Shown here one piece after another: positions 51,584-59,455 of a stretch of 64,000 nt of DNA; position 1 is the first letter of the stretch, and each line of letters begins with the position of its first letter. Where the stretch lies: positions 310,001 to 374,000 of the forward strand of contig NZ_JAMQON010000003.1 in the NCBI RefSeq assembly GCF_031624395.1, given 5' to 3'. The notes beneath the pieces are model-generated. The model was not told the DNA's origin, did not search any database, and saw nothing but the letters and a program-made list of their open reading frames with translations. This DNA comes from Halomicroarcula saliterrae (GTDB lineage Archaea; Halobacteriota; Halobacteria; Halobacteriales; Haloarculaceae). A program made the translations under genes and the position numbers.

Positions 51584-52333
51584 ATGGCTTCTCGGAACAC
51601 GACCGTGTCTCGGCGGGCGTTCGTGCTGACGGCCGCGGGAGCGGCGACAGCCGCCACGGGTACTGCGGCCGCACAGGAGTCGCCCACTGGCGGCGGGACC
51701 GAGACGGGAACGGCAGAGGGAACACCGGCGGGAACCGACGGTGGCGCCACTGGCACGGAGGGAGGTTCACCCGCCGACGGCGGTGGCGGCGGGGGCGGCC
51801 CGCCGGACTTCGGCGGCTTTCTGGACTCGGTGGGGAACTTCGACGGCACCGTCGTCGACGCCCAGGGGCAAGACCAGGTGTCGGTGGCCGTCGGCGCCCA
51901 GGGCAACGGCGGGAACTTCGCGTTCGACCCGCCGGCGGTCCACGTCGACAACGGCGCGACGGTGGTGTGGGAGTGGACGGGGCAGGGCGGCGGCCACAAC
52001 GTGGTCTCGGACGGCGAGGGACCGCTCGACTCGGGCGAAGCCGTCGCGGACCAGGGGACGACCTACGAGTACACGTTCGACGAAGACGGCATCTTCAACT
52101 ACATCTGTGAACCCCACGAGAGCCTCGGGATGAAGGGGTCGGTTGTCGTGGGCACCGACTATCCGACGGCGAGCGCCGGTGGTGGTGGCGGCGGCGGTGG
52201 CGGTGTCCCGCAGGTGCCAAACAGCGCGAAGACCCTCGGCATCGCGACCTCGCTGGTGATGGTCGTGACACTCGGGTTGACCTACGTGTTCATGCGCTAC
52301 GGCGGCGACTACGAACTCTCGGAAAAGGACTAG
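51584..52333 (+). CDS. Halocyanin-like blue copper protein with C-terminal membrane anchor
   Basis: The 249-residue protein has a twin-arginine signal (VSRRAFVLTAAGAATAA), a Gly/Thr-rich linker (about 33-72), a cupredoxin domain and a C-terminal helix (LGIATSLVMVVTLGLTYVFM). Type 1 copper ligands are H138 (GGHNVV), C175 and H178 (YICEPH) and M183 (LGMKG). It carries electrons on the outer face of the membrane. The convergent neighbour encodes a Rieske protein, which supports a role in the respiratory chain, with the copper protein accepting electrons from a bc1-like complex. A TATA-like element lies in the AT-rich region just upstream. Confidence 0.94.
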   Translation: MASRNTTVSRRAFVLTAAGAATAATGTAAAQESPTGGGTETGTAEGTPAGTDGGATGTEGGSPADGGGGGGGPPDFGGFLDSVGNFDGTVVDAQGQDQVSVAVGAQGNGGNFAFDPPAVHVDNGATVVWEWTGQGGGHNVVSDGEGPLDSGEAVADQGTTYEYTFDEDGIFNYICEPHESLGMKGSVVVGTDYPTASAGGGGGGGGGVPQVPNSAKTLGIATSLVMVVTLGLTYVFMRYGGDYELSEKD

Positions 52334-52359
52334 ACAGACGGCGCGGCCGCGGCCCAGTG

Positions 52360-53232
52360 TCACTCCGAGCTCTGTTCTGCGGGCGGGCGTGGCAGCGCGA
52401 CGAACTGCTTCAACACGGGGCTGAACGGGTCGTAGATGGACTGGTGACACTGGCAGTAGATGTCGTTCTCGGCGCCGAAGGCGGCGCTGCCCCCCTGGGT
52501 CTTCCAGCCGGGGACACAGCAGAAGTGCGTACACTTGTTGAGCCACGCGATAAAGCCCTCCGCCGTCGCGGCCGAGACGAACTGCCGGACGCTGCTCGGG
52601 AGGTCGCTGAACTCGCCTTCGCCCTCGGCCATCTGCGTAACCCGGTTCGACCGGATGAGCTGGACCGTGATGGACTGGACGTCCCCCTCGGAGCGCCACG
52701 TCGCGCTGGCGGGTTTGCCCAGCCCCGACTGGCCGATACCGTTGCCCCACGACTCGTAGTCCTCGAACATGTCGACGGTCAGCGGCGCGCCCTGCTCGAT
52801 GTCGCTCTGCCATTCGTAGCTCCCGGGGCTGCTCAGGAGGGTGTTGTTCTGGTCGGCCTGTGGCCGGACGCCCGGCGCAGTCTGGACCCCGCAGTACTGG
52901 AACCACGCCGAGGAGTAGTCGATGCCGCTCCCCCCGAAGTTCGGGGCCCGCGCGACTCGCTCCTCGGGGTCGTACTCGGGCCAGACGCCCGTGAGCTGGC
53001 CGTCCCGGATTTCGATGGGGATGATGGGCATCCCGCGGGGCGCCGGCCCGTCGATGTTCTCGACGCCGACGAACTCCGTGGTCCCGCCGCCCTCGCCCGA
53101 GGGGTCGGTGAGCGTGTCGACTGCTGCCGCGCCGCCGACGCCGATACCTGCCAGGGCCGCGCTCCCGACGACGCCGGTCACGAAGCGTCGCCGGCCCGTT
53201 GCTGCCGGATATTTGTCTTCGTCTAGTGGCAT
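52360..53232 (-). CDS. Rieske iron-sulfur protein
   Basis: The 290-residue protein has a twin-arginine signal (GRRRFVTGVVGSAALAGIG, about 13-31) that serves as membrane anchor, and a C-terminal Rieske domain. The [2Fe-2S] ligands are in CTHFCCVPGW and CQCHQSIYDPF, giving two Cys and two His (CTH and CxxH), with the extra Cys pair of the disulfide type in the same motifs. An inserted region of about 120 residues before the domain is usual in haloarchaea. It is the electron-transfer subunit of a quinol-oxidising complex; no cytochrome b gene is in this window. Convergent with halocyanin (26 bases between). Confidence 0.94.
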   Translation of the reverse strand: MPLDEDKYPAATGRRRFVTGVVGSAALAGIGVGGAAAVDTLTDPSGEGGGTTEFVGVENIDGPAPRGMPIIPIEIRDGQLTGVWPEYDPEERVARAPNFGGSGIDYSSAWFQYCGVQTAPGVRPQADQNNTLLSSPGSYEWQSDIEQGAPLTVDMFEDYESWGNGIGQSGLGKPASATWRSEGDVQSITVQLIRSNRVTQMAEGEGEFSDLPSSVRQFVSAATAEGFIAWLNKCTHFCCVPGWKTQGGSAAFGAENDIYCQCHQSIYDPFSPVLKQFVALPRPPAEQSSE

Positions 53233-53387
53233 GGTGGATACTGTGTCGCGACGGTCACGCGGGGCGTTCACGACCTGTCACACGCTCTCAAACGACGGTA
53301 CGGGACACCGTCCCGTCTCCCACCGGTGAGGCCCCGTCGGTTCCTCCGCCCCGTCGTTACGTTCCGCGGCGGTATAGTCTCAACGAT

Positions 53388-54158
53388 CTAACAATTAGTG
53401 GCGTCACCCGACTCGCCGAACCACGACGCCGCCCGGGCCGCGGTGTCCCGGAGCAGCGCCACGTCGTCGGTGAACACCTCGACGGCGACGGTGCCGTCGA
53501 AGCCGTCGAGATGGCGCGCGACCGGGTCGCCGTCGACCTCGCCGGCGCCCAGCGGCATGTGCGTGTCACCGCGGCCCCGCACGTCGTGGACGTGCAGATG
53601 TGAAATCCGGTCGCCGTGGCGCTTGCAGAACCGTTCGATACCCTCGTTCCCGTCCTCCATGTACGCGTGGCCGACGTCGAAACACACCGGGAGACCGACC
53701 TCGTCGGCGATATCGCCCAGCACGGAGAGCTGGAGCCCGCGGGGCTGGTGGCCGACGTTCTCGACGACGATCTCGACTCCTCTTTTCTCCCCGGCCGCGA
53801 CGACGCGCGAGAGCTGGTCGGCGGCAGTCGACCGCAGGCCGGTGTCGTAGGGGTCCCGGACGGTCGCGTGGAGGACCGCCTTGCGCGCCCCGCGCGCCGC
53901 CGCCCAGTCGAGCAACCGCTCCTGATAGGCGAGGATAGCGTCGTTGATCTCGGGGACCGGCGTCGCCACGTCCTGCTTGAACGGGAGGTGGACGACGAGC
54001 GACTGGTCGCGCTCGGCCAGCAGGTTGTCGAGGCGGGCGTCGTCGATGGCCCCCGGAACGTCCAGCGCCTCACCGAGGCCGAACTCGGCGAACGCGAAGT
54101 CCGCCGCGGTCTTTTCGAGTCGGTCGAGGTCGTCGCCGACGGTCACGCCGAACTCCAT
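53388..54158 (-). CDS. Sugar phosphate isomerase/epimerase-type TIM barrel protein
   Basis: The 256-residue protein is an AP endonuclease 2-like TIM barrel of the xylose isomerase superfamily. Metal-binding residues appear in LVVHLPFKQD, KAVLHATVRDP, EIVVENVGHQP (Glu), VCFDVGHAYMED (Asp and His), SHLHVHDVRGRGDTH (His and Asp) and VAVEVFTDD (Glu). This set is complete. Such enzymes isomerise or epimerise keto sugars or sugar phosphates; the substrate is unknown. It is divergent from the methyltransferase gene, with a short spacer and no operon partner. Confidence 0.92.
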   Translation of the reverse strand: MEFGVTVGDDLDRLEKTAADFAFAEFGLGEALDVPGAIDDARLDNLLAERDQSLVVHLPFKQDVATPVPEINDAILAYQERLLDWAAARGARKAVLHATVRDPYDTGLRSTAADQLSRVVAAGEKRGVEIVVENVGHQPRGLQLSVLGDIADEVGLPVCFDVGHAYMEDGNEGIERFCKRHGDRISHLHVHDVRGRGDTHMPLGAGEVDGDPVARHLDGFDGTVAVEVFTDDVALLRDTAARAASWFGESGDATNC

Positions 54159-54239
54159 ACGCGGCGTTCGGGCTGTGGCCCTATCACCGGTTCGTCGAGG
54201 ACCGCCACGGCTTTTACCTACAGCGCCGTCCCCGGGCGT

Positions 54240-54857
54240 ATGGACCCGGACGACGTCCGTCGGGACTGGGCCGAGCGCTCGGGCAAGTACTCCCCCGAGT
54301 ACTACGCCGAAATCGGCCCGAACGAAGTGAGCGAGACGCTCGTCGACGTGTTCGACCACTACGTCGCCGACGACGCCGCGATTCTGGAAATCGGCTGTGG
54401 CTCCGGCCGCCACCTCGCACACCTCCGGAGCCGGGGCTACGAGAACCTCACCGGCATCGACATCAACGAGGACGCCTTCGACGTGATGACCGACCAGTAC
54501 CCCCGCCTCGCCGAGGTCGGGAGCTTCCGCGCCGGAGCGATAGAGGACCTCGTCGGCGAGTTCGACGACGACGCCTTCGACGTCGTCTACACCGTCGAGA
54601 CGCTCCAGCACATCCACCCCGAGGACACGTGGGTGTTCGAGGAACTCGCCCGCATCACGGCCGACCTGCTAGTCACCGCCGAGAACGAGGGCAACAGCCC
54701 CCGGCGCGGCCGCGGCGAGACGGCCGTCAGCTACGTCGACGACGACTTTCCCCTCTATCACCGCAACTGGAAAGCGGTCTTCTCCCAGCTCGGCTTCGCG
54801 CAGCTGATTCGGGAGCCGACCGACCGCGACACGATTCGCGTGTTCCGGTCGCTCTGA
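54240..54857 (+). CDS. Class I SAM-dependent methyltransferase
   Basis: The 205-residue enzyme has motif I ILEIGCGSGRHLAHL, motif II LTGIDINEDAFDVM, and the post-motif DVVYTVETLQHIHPEDT block of methyltransferases acting on small molecules or lipids (Methyltransf_11/25 type). The substrate is unknown. TATA-like CTTTTACC lies 27 bases upstream of the ATG. Its codons for residues about 145-175 are duplicated about 770 bases downstream, in the spacer and 3' end of the HxlR gene, as a decayed copy. Confidence 0.92.
   Translation: MDPDDVRRDWAERSGKYSPEYYAEIGPNEVSETLVDVFDHYVADDAAILEIGCGSGRHLAHLRSRGYENLTGIDINEDAFDVMTDQYPRLAEVGSFRAGAIEDLVGEFDDDAFDVVYTVETLQHIHPEDTWVFEELARITADLLVTAENEGNSPRRGRGETAVSYVDDDFPLYHRNWKAVFSQLGFAQLIREPTDRDTIRVFRSL
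54672..54765 (+). repeat. Source copy of the duplicated methyltransferase segment
   Basis: About 94 bases encoding VTAENEGNSPRRGRGETAVS and the next residues. The core 54702-54719 is identical to 55473-55490, and the next 16 or so bases after a three-base difference also match. Confidence 0.8.
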
Positions 54858-54923
54858 GGCCGGCGTCGCCTCGCCCGGTGCCGATGTCAGGATTTATGAT
54901 TTGCCCGTGACAAGACGCCGGGT

Positions 54924-55436
54924 ATGTCGCCCTCCGACACCGTCGAACTCGCCGACGCGGTCTCCGACGTGCTCTACGCGCTCGCCGGCTGGCTCCTCGT
55001 CGGCCTGGGCGGGCTCGGCGTCGTCGTCCCCGTGCTGGCGTTTCTCCGTGGCGCCGGGTCGAACCCGCTCGTGCCGGCCGTCATCGTCCTGTTCTCGCTG
55101 TGTCTGGTCGCGCTCGGCGTGTTCGTCAACCCCCGACTTCGCCGTCGGCTCGACCGCCGCCGCTCGCTCGGGACGTTCGGACGGTCCCGCGTGGTCGAAC
55201 ACCGCGTCCTGCGTTCCGAGCCACACCGGACCGACCGCTGTGTCGACTGTGGGACACAGGTGAGTGAAGGAGAACTCAGGCGCTACCGGGAGGAGTTCTG
55301 TCTCGCCGGAGTGCCGGTGTACACCCACAGCGAAGGCCGGAACGCCTACTGTCTCGACTGTGCGACGGCCGACGTCCCGAGCGAGGAGACGGCGGCTGAC
55401 CGGCGGGAGCGAACGGAGCCGCTAACCGAGTCCTGA
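54924..55436 (+). CDS. Membrane protein with C-terminal zinc ribbon
   Basis: The 170-residue protein has two hydrophobic helices (LYALAGWLLVGLGGLGVVVPVL and LVPAVIVLFSLCLVALGVFV), a basic stretch, and a C-terminal domain with CVDCG at about residue 107 and CLDC at about 143, plus an extra Cys in EEFCLAG between. This is a zinc-ribbon-like unit. No family name can be given; it seems to be a haloarchaeal membrane protein with a cytoplasmic zinc domain. Single gene after the methyltransferase. Confidence 0.8.
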   Translation: MSPSDTVELADAVSDVLYALAGWLLVGLGGLGVVVPVLAFLRGAGSNPLVPAVIVLFSLCLVALGVFVNPRLRRRLDRRRSLGTFGRSRVVEHRVLRSEPHRTDRCVDCGTQVSEGELRRYREEFCLAGVPVYTHSEGRNAYCLDCATADVPSEETAADRRERTEPLTES

Positions 55437-55442
55437 CGCGTT

Positions 55443-55536
55443 GTGACCGCCGATAACGGGGACAAAAACCCTCGGCGCGGCCGCGGCGAGGGAGCCGTCA
55501 GCTACGTCGCCGACGACTCGCCCTCCCACCGCCGTG
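55443..55536 (+). pseudogene. Decayed duplicate of a methyltransferase segment
   Basis: In the + frame the DNA reads VTADNGDKNPRRGRGEGAVS then YVADDSP, closely matching residues of the methyltransferase at 54240. There is no start codon or complete domain. Its right end is used on the opposite strand as the last codons of the HxlR gene. Confidence 0.65.
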
Positions 55537-55861
55537 CCCACTCGTCCAGTTCGTCCAGCACGTCGAGCAGCTCCCGCCCTTTCGGCGTGAGCGCGTAGTA
55601 CACGGCGACCGGCGCCGCCTCCTCCATGCGTCGGTCGACGATGTCGTTCTCGACGAGCGCATCGAGCGCGTCGGAGAGCGTCTTCGAGCGCGCGTCAGTG
55701 GCGGCCTTGAGCTCGTTGAAGCGCTGTTCCCCGCCGTCGAGCGCGTGGACGACGTTGAGCCGCCACGGCGTGCCGATCCGGTCGATGGCCTGCACGACCG
55801 AACAGGCCGACTCGTTGTGTCGCTCGACCGACGCCCGTCGGTCGGCGGTGTCAGCGGCCAT
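55502..55861 (-). CDS. HxlR family transcriptional regulator
   Basis: The 119-residue protein is a single HxlR winged helix: VVQAIDRIGTPWRLNVVHAL, QRFNELKAATDARSKTLSDA (recognition helix), then VYYALTPKGRELLDVLDELD. A Cys in ESACSVVQ near the N terminus lies where redox-sensing Cys residues occur in some HxlR/YodB regulators, so it may respond to thiol stress or quinones; this is inference. Its last ten codons lie on a duplicated fragment of the methyltransferase. ATG at 55861 is chosen over a GTG three codons upstream. DoxX and DsbA-like genes nearby are possible targets. Confidence 0.9.
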   Translation of the reverse strand: MAADTADRRASVERHNESACSVVQAIDRIGTPWRLNVVHALDGGEQRFNELKAATDARSKTLSDALDALVENDIVDRRMEEAAPVAVYYALTPKGRELLDVLDELDEWARRWEGESSAT

Positions 55862-56026
55862 CGTTACCACCGCCTCCCGCTCTGTCGCTGTTCCGTCCCG
55901 TCGCGTCGACTGCCCGCCTGTTCCGTGCAGGTCCGAGTCGCGTGCATACGTAGCAAAACCGCACGGACGGCTGGTGCATAAGGGCTCGCAGGAGCGAGTT
56001 TAAGTTACGGGGCTGATATTTCGGCG

Positions 56027-56815
56027 CTACTCGACGCGGGCCCGGAGCCACTCGACGGTCCGGCGGTCCTGGGCGCGCTCGGTGCCGCGGGTCACCGGGT
56101 CGCCGTCGGGCGTCTGGAACGCGTGGTCGGTGTCCTCGACGGTGTGGAAGTCGGCACCGCTTTCGGTTGCGACCCGTTTCGTCGGCTCGTAGGGTACGAT
56201 ATCGTCGTCGTCGCCGTGGACGACGAGCGCGGGCATCGACCGCTCGGCGAACCGAGCACCGGGGTCGTAGCGGTGGAGCTCGTCGTACAGCACTCGCCCC
56301 AGCTCGAACCCGTCGCCGAGCGGCAGCGACCCGGACTCGCGCAGTTCGGCCAGCGCCTCGCCGGTGAACTGCTCGCGGCCCCACGGGGTCTGTGGGTCGA
56401 GGAACGTGCTGTCGATGTCGAGCACCGGGTTCCACAGCACGACCCCGCTGATGGCGTCGCTGTACCGGTCCAGCGAGAGGCAGGTCGACACTGCGCCGAA
56501 GCTCTTGGCGACGACGAAGTACGGCCCGTCGAAGGCCGCCCGCGCGTGCTCGAACGCGGCCTCGAAGTCGAGGCGTTCGCCGGCGACGGTGACGCCGCGC
56601 GGCCGCCCGTCGCTGTCCCCGTGGCCCCGGTAGCTAAACCGGACGGCGTCGAAACCGGCCGCCGCGAGCAACTCGGCGAGCCGCGTGAACATCCCGCCCT
56701 CGTCCATGTCCTGTGTGATGCCGTGGGCCAGCAACACCGTTCCGTCGGCGTCCCCCTCGGCCGGGTGGTGCACGCAGTCGAGTTCGAGGCCGTCAGCCGT
56801 CTGGATCGCTGTCAT
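56027..56815 (-). CDS. Alpha/beta hydrolase (serine aminopeptidase/BAAT type)
   Basis: The 262-residue hydrolase has the oxyanion loop VLLAHGITQDMDEGG, the nucleophile Ser in FVVAKSFGAVSTCL (AKSFGA in place of the usual GxSxG), the acidic residue in VVHGDDDDIVPYEP and the catalytic His in VEDTDHAFQTPDG. It probably acts on esters, peptides or acyl groups in the cytoplasm; the substrate is unknown. Its start is six bases after the stop of the DoxX gene, and the two form a small operon driven from the promoter at about 57355. Confidence 0.9.
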   Translation of the reverse strand: MTAIQTADGLELDCVHHPAEGDADGTVLLAHGITQDMDEGGMFTRLAELLAAAGFDAVRFSYRGHGDSDGRPRGVTVAGERLDFEAAFEHARAAFDGPYFVVAKSFGAVSTCLSLDRYSDAISGVVLWNPVLDIDSTFLDPQTPWGREQFTGEALAELRESGSLPLGDGFELGRVLYDELHRYDPGARFAERSMPALVVHGDDDDIVPYEPTKRVATESGADFHTVEDTDHAFQTPDGDPVTRGTERAQDRRTVEWLRARVE

Positions 56816-56821
56816 CGGTGG

Positions 56822-57244
56822 TTAGAGGCCGACCCCCACGCCCGCTGCCAGCGGCCACGACAGCGAGGACAGCGCGAGGAAGACCAGAGCGCCGCCCAGC
56901 AGCCCGACGTTCTTGAGGAAGTGTATCTCCTCGTTCTGCCGGTCCTGGCCCTCCATGGTCCAGAAGTCGTGCATGACCACGGTGATAGGCGCGAGGATAG
57001 CCAGTATCGTCACGGCCCCGACGGCGGGATAGGCCCCGACGAGCACCGACAGCGCACCGACGATGAGCCCGAGGCTCCCCAGCGGCACCGTCGCCGACGC
57101 CAGCGGCGCGCCTTTGCTCCGGGCGTACCCGACCGACGCTTCGAGGTCGAGGAGGTTCCCCAGCGCGAGGTAGCTGACCACGAGCGCGAACAGCGCCCGT
57201 CCGGCGAGGAACGCGCCCTCGGCCAGCGGCGACGCGAACGCCAT
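56822..57244 (-). CDS. DoxX family membrane protein
   Basis: The 140-residue protein has four hydrophobic helices, with LAGRALFALVVSYLALGNLL, PLGSLGLIVGALSVLVGAY, ILAILAPITVVMHDFWTMEG and HFLKNVGLLGGALVFLALSS. HDFW followed by KNVGL marks the DoxX family. These membrane proteins are linked to thiol or quinone redox defence. The ATG overlaps the stop of a 26-codon upstream ORF (TGATG), and the alpha/beta hydrolase follows six bases downstream. Its promoter motif resembles that of the DsbA-like gene, so the genes may be in one regulon. Confidence 0.88.
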   Translation of the reverse strand: MAFASPLAEGAFLAGRALFALVVSYLALGNLLDLEASVGYARSKGAPLASATVPLGSLGLIVGALSVLVGAYPAVGAVTILAILAPITVVMHDFWTMEGQDRQNEEIHFLKNVGLLGGALVFLALSSLSWPLAAGVGVGL

Positions 57245-57324
57245 CAGCACGCACCCCCCTCGCGACCGGGGGCGGTTTGTATCCGATTCGGATCGACCGC
57301 GTGTCGAACATCGCTTCGTAGCAT
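57244..57324 (-). CDS. Predicted 26-residue leader ORF of the DoxX operon
   Basis: From an ATG at 57324 the frame reads MLRSDVRHAVDPNRIQTAPG REGGAC and stops at TGA, which overlaps the DoxX ATG as TGATG. It starts about 30 bases after the TATA box (57355-57360), so it is the first codon on the expected transcript, and DoxX would be reached by translational coupling. The short basic sequence ends in Cys. It could be a regulatory leader peptide or merely an uORF; expression is not proven. Confidence 0.45.
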   Translation of the reverse strand: MLRSDVRHAVDPNRIQTAPGREGGAC

Positions 57325-57353
57325 CGTTGCACACGGTGCGAGGACCCCCTGCA

Positions 57354-57387
57354 GTATATACTTCAGGCAACTTACACTAAATCAGGT
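57354..57387 (-). promoter_or_regulatory. TATA and shared upstream motif, DoxX operon
   Basis: On the minus strand, ACCTGATTTAGTGTAAGTTG then CCTGAAGTATATA. Compared with the DsbA-like promoter at 58432, it shares ACCTG, TTT, TGTA and TGCCTGA and has the TATA box in the same position. Confidence 0.65.
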
Positions 57388-57482
57388 TGACCGCACTACA
57401 CCTGCTGTTGTGCGCGCTATCTGACGGAGTAAAACGGCTACTCAGGGCTTAGGGCGCACGAAAAGTCCAGAGTACCACGAAC

Positions 57483-57500
57483 GGCAAAAATAGTAGAATT
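57483..57500 (-). terminator. Possible T-tract terminator after the DsbA-like gene
   Basis: On the minus strand a short CTATTTTTGCC lies about 75 bases beyond the stop of the DsbA-like gene, in the otherwise empty spacer between 57388 and 57566. No other feature is seen in this part of the gap. Confidence 0.3.
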
Positions 57501-57566
57501 TGTTACCATTCACGTTCTCACTCGCGGGTCACGCCGCTCCCCGCTCGCCGTCGTGGACCAGCCTCA

Positions 57567-58406
57567 TCAACTGTCACGCCGGCTGTCCCAGAACACGCCG
57601 TTTCCGCGCGGGTCGCGACCCACCGCCCCCTCGTCGTGGAGCGACTGGAGGACCTGTCTGGCCTTGCCGCGCGCGAGTTCGCAGGTCTCGGCGACCTCCT
57701 GCGTCGCGACGGGCCCGAACTCGCCGACGAACTCCCGGACCGACGGCGGGTCGGCGGGCTCTGCCGACGGGGCGACCGCCTCCAGCGCGGCTCGCAGCTG
57801 GTCGTACGACTGAAATCCGGCGGCGACGCGTTCGCCTTCGGGGCCGCTGACGCGGTAGGTCGGGAACGCGCGGACGCCGGCCTCGCGGGTGCGAGCGAGG
57901 TCGCTCTCGAAACGTTCCCGGGCCGTTCCGTCGTCCAGCGCCTGCTCGAACGCGGTCACGTCGATGCCCACGCGCTCGGCCAGGGCGACCTGCGCTTCAC
58001 GCCGGCTGACGTTGCGTGCCTCTGTGGCGTAGGCCTCGCGCAAGGCCCGGAGATACCTGTGTGCGTCGCGGCGGTCCTGCTGGCGCGCCGCGACGAACGC
58101 GACGCTCGCCGGATACGTCGACTGTGCGGGGTCAGTCTCGAATATCGAGGTATCGACCGGCATCCCGTGGGCCTCCGAGGCCGACTCCCAGTGGGGGACG
58201 ACGTCGCTCGGCTGCGAGATGTCGTTGGCCGCGTCGTAGAACGTCTCGAAGTCCTCGACGAGCCCGCCCATGACGTATTCGAACTGGATTTGCTCCCCGT
58301 AGGCCGCTCGGAGGTGCCGGACGACCGGCTCGGACCCCCAGCACCAGGTGCACATCGGGTCGGTGTACTGCGTTATCGTTCCGCCGGCGGTGTCTGTGGC
58401 AGACAT
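57567..58406 (-). CDS. DsbA-family thioredoxin-fold protein with C-terminal winged helix
   Basis: The 279-residue protein has the redox motif C19-x2-C22 in TDPMCTWCWGSEP, followed by the DsbA/FrnE-type helical insertion and a cis-Pro in REAGVRAFPTYRVSG (about 177-190). The last 65 residues (VREFVGEFGPVATQEVAETCELARGK-like, split by Gln-Arg) look like a winged helix added to the fold, a combination seen in haloarchaeal DsbA family proteins. It probably acts in cytoplasmic thiol-disulfide reactions as FrnE does. A TATA box is 29 bases upstream of the start, with an upstream motif shared with the DoxX promoter. Confidence 0.9.
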   Translation of the reverse strand: MSATDTAGGTITQYTDPMCTWCWGSEPVVRHLRAAYGEQIQFEYVMGGLVEDFETFYDAANDISQPSDVVPHWESASEAHGMPVDTSIFETDPAQSTYPASVAFVAARQQDRRDAHRYLRALREAYATEARNVSRREAQVALAERVGIDVTAFEQALDDGTARERFESDLARTREAGVRAFPTYRVSGPEGERVAAGFQSYDQLRAALEAVAPSAEPADPPSVREFVGEFGPVATQEVAETCELARGKARQVLQSLHDEGAVGRDPRGNGVFWDSRRDS

Positions 58407-58431
58407 GGCTCTCGCTTCCGGTCACGCGGGG

Positions 58432-58463
58432 ATATATCTCAGGCAGCGTACAGGAAAGCAGGT
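58432..58463 (-). promoter_or_regulatory. TATA and shared upstream motif, DsbA-like gene
   Basis: On the minus strand, ACCTGCTTTCCTGTACGCTG then CCTGAGATATAT. The TATAT is centred 29 bases before the ATG; the upstream part matches that of the DoxX operon promoter. Confidence 0.65.
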
Positions 58464-58530
58464 GTAGACGACTACGCCGGGTTACCATCCGAAACCTCGC
58501 CGCGCTCGACGCGCCGACCGCCGGTCCCGC

Positions 58531-59382
58531 TCAGAACTCGATGACGGCGTTCTCGGTGACGACGGAGTCGAGCAGCCGCGTCGGCGTCGCGTCGTAGCCC
58601 GGGTTCGCCACCTCGAACCCGTCGGCGGGTTCGAGCATGACCTCGCTCGCCGGCCGGAACGTGTTCTCGAAGGTGAAGCCGCTGCCGATGAACTTCGAGG
58701 AGGAGCCGACGGTCGTGACGGGGACGCCGTGGCTGTTCGCCGTGGCGACGATGGCGTGGGTCCCGATGCGGTTGTACACCACGTCCTCGATGAGGCAGTT
58801 CATGCCGATGAACACGCGGTCGACCTCCGCGAGGTAGTGGCCCGCGGCCCCGTCGGTGATGAGCGTCACCGCGACGCCCTCGCGCTCGGCGAGCTGGCGG
58901 GCGGTCTTGCGGCCGAGGAACCTGGGCCGGGACTCGGTGACGAACGTCTCGACCTCCTTGCCCGCGTCGAGCACCTCGTCGAACGTCGCCATCACTGTCG
59001 AGGAGTTCTCGTGTGTCAGGAGCACGTCCCCGTCCTCGACGAGCTCGGCGGCGCGCTCGGCGGCGCGCTGCTTGCTCGACTCGACCTCCGTCACCACGTC
59101 GTCGATGGCCTCGACCAGCACGTCCTTCGCCGACTCGACGCTGTCGGCGTCGGACTCCGTGACGGCCTCGACGATGCGCTGCTGGGTCGTGTAGAGGGGC
59201 GCGTGCGAGCGGTTAGCCCGCTGGAGCGCCGACGAGTTGCGCTCGACGACGCGGTAGAAGTCCTCGACGGTGTGGCACTCGCGCTCGGTCAGCTCGCGCA
59301 GGGCTTTGGCGGCCTTGACGGCGACGATAGAGGAGCTCTGGGTCTGCATCTCCTCTATCTCTCTGACTGTTTCGTCTATCAT
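58531..59382 (-). CDS. eIF-2B alpha/beta/delta family protein
   Basis: The 283-residue protein has the helical N-terminal domain (EEMQTQSSSIVAVKAAKALR) and the Rossmann-type core of this family, with DVLLTHENSSTVMATFDEVL, FVTESRPRFLGRKTARQLAE, LITDGAAGHYLAEVDRVFIG and THAIVATANSHGVPVTTVG. Archaeal members include translation-initiation-factor-like proteins and ribose-1,5-bisphosphate isomerase of AMP degradation. The ESRP and ITD motifs fit the isomerase group too, so both remain possible. Cytoplasmic, single gene. Confidence 0.88.
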   Translation of the reverse strand: MIDETVREIEEMQTQSSSIVAVKAAKALRELTERECHTVEDFYRVVERNSSALQRANRSHAPLYTTQQRIVEAVTESDADSVESAKDVLVEAIDDVVTEVESSKQRAAERAAELVEDGDVLLTHENSSTVMATFDEVLDAGKEVETFVTESRPRFLGRKTARQLAEREGVAVTLITDGAAGHYLAEVDRVFIGMNCLIEDVVYNRIGTHAIVATANSHGVPVTTVGSSSKFIGSGFTFENTFRPASEVMLEPADGFEVANPGYDATPTRLLDSVVTENAVIEF

Positions 59383-59455
59383 GTGTGTACATGCGACAGT
59401 GGGCACTAAGGACCTTCCCCCATCGGGCCCTCACGCGGCCGGTGGTCGCCCCGGC

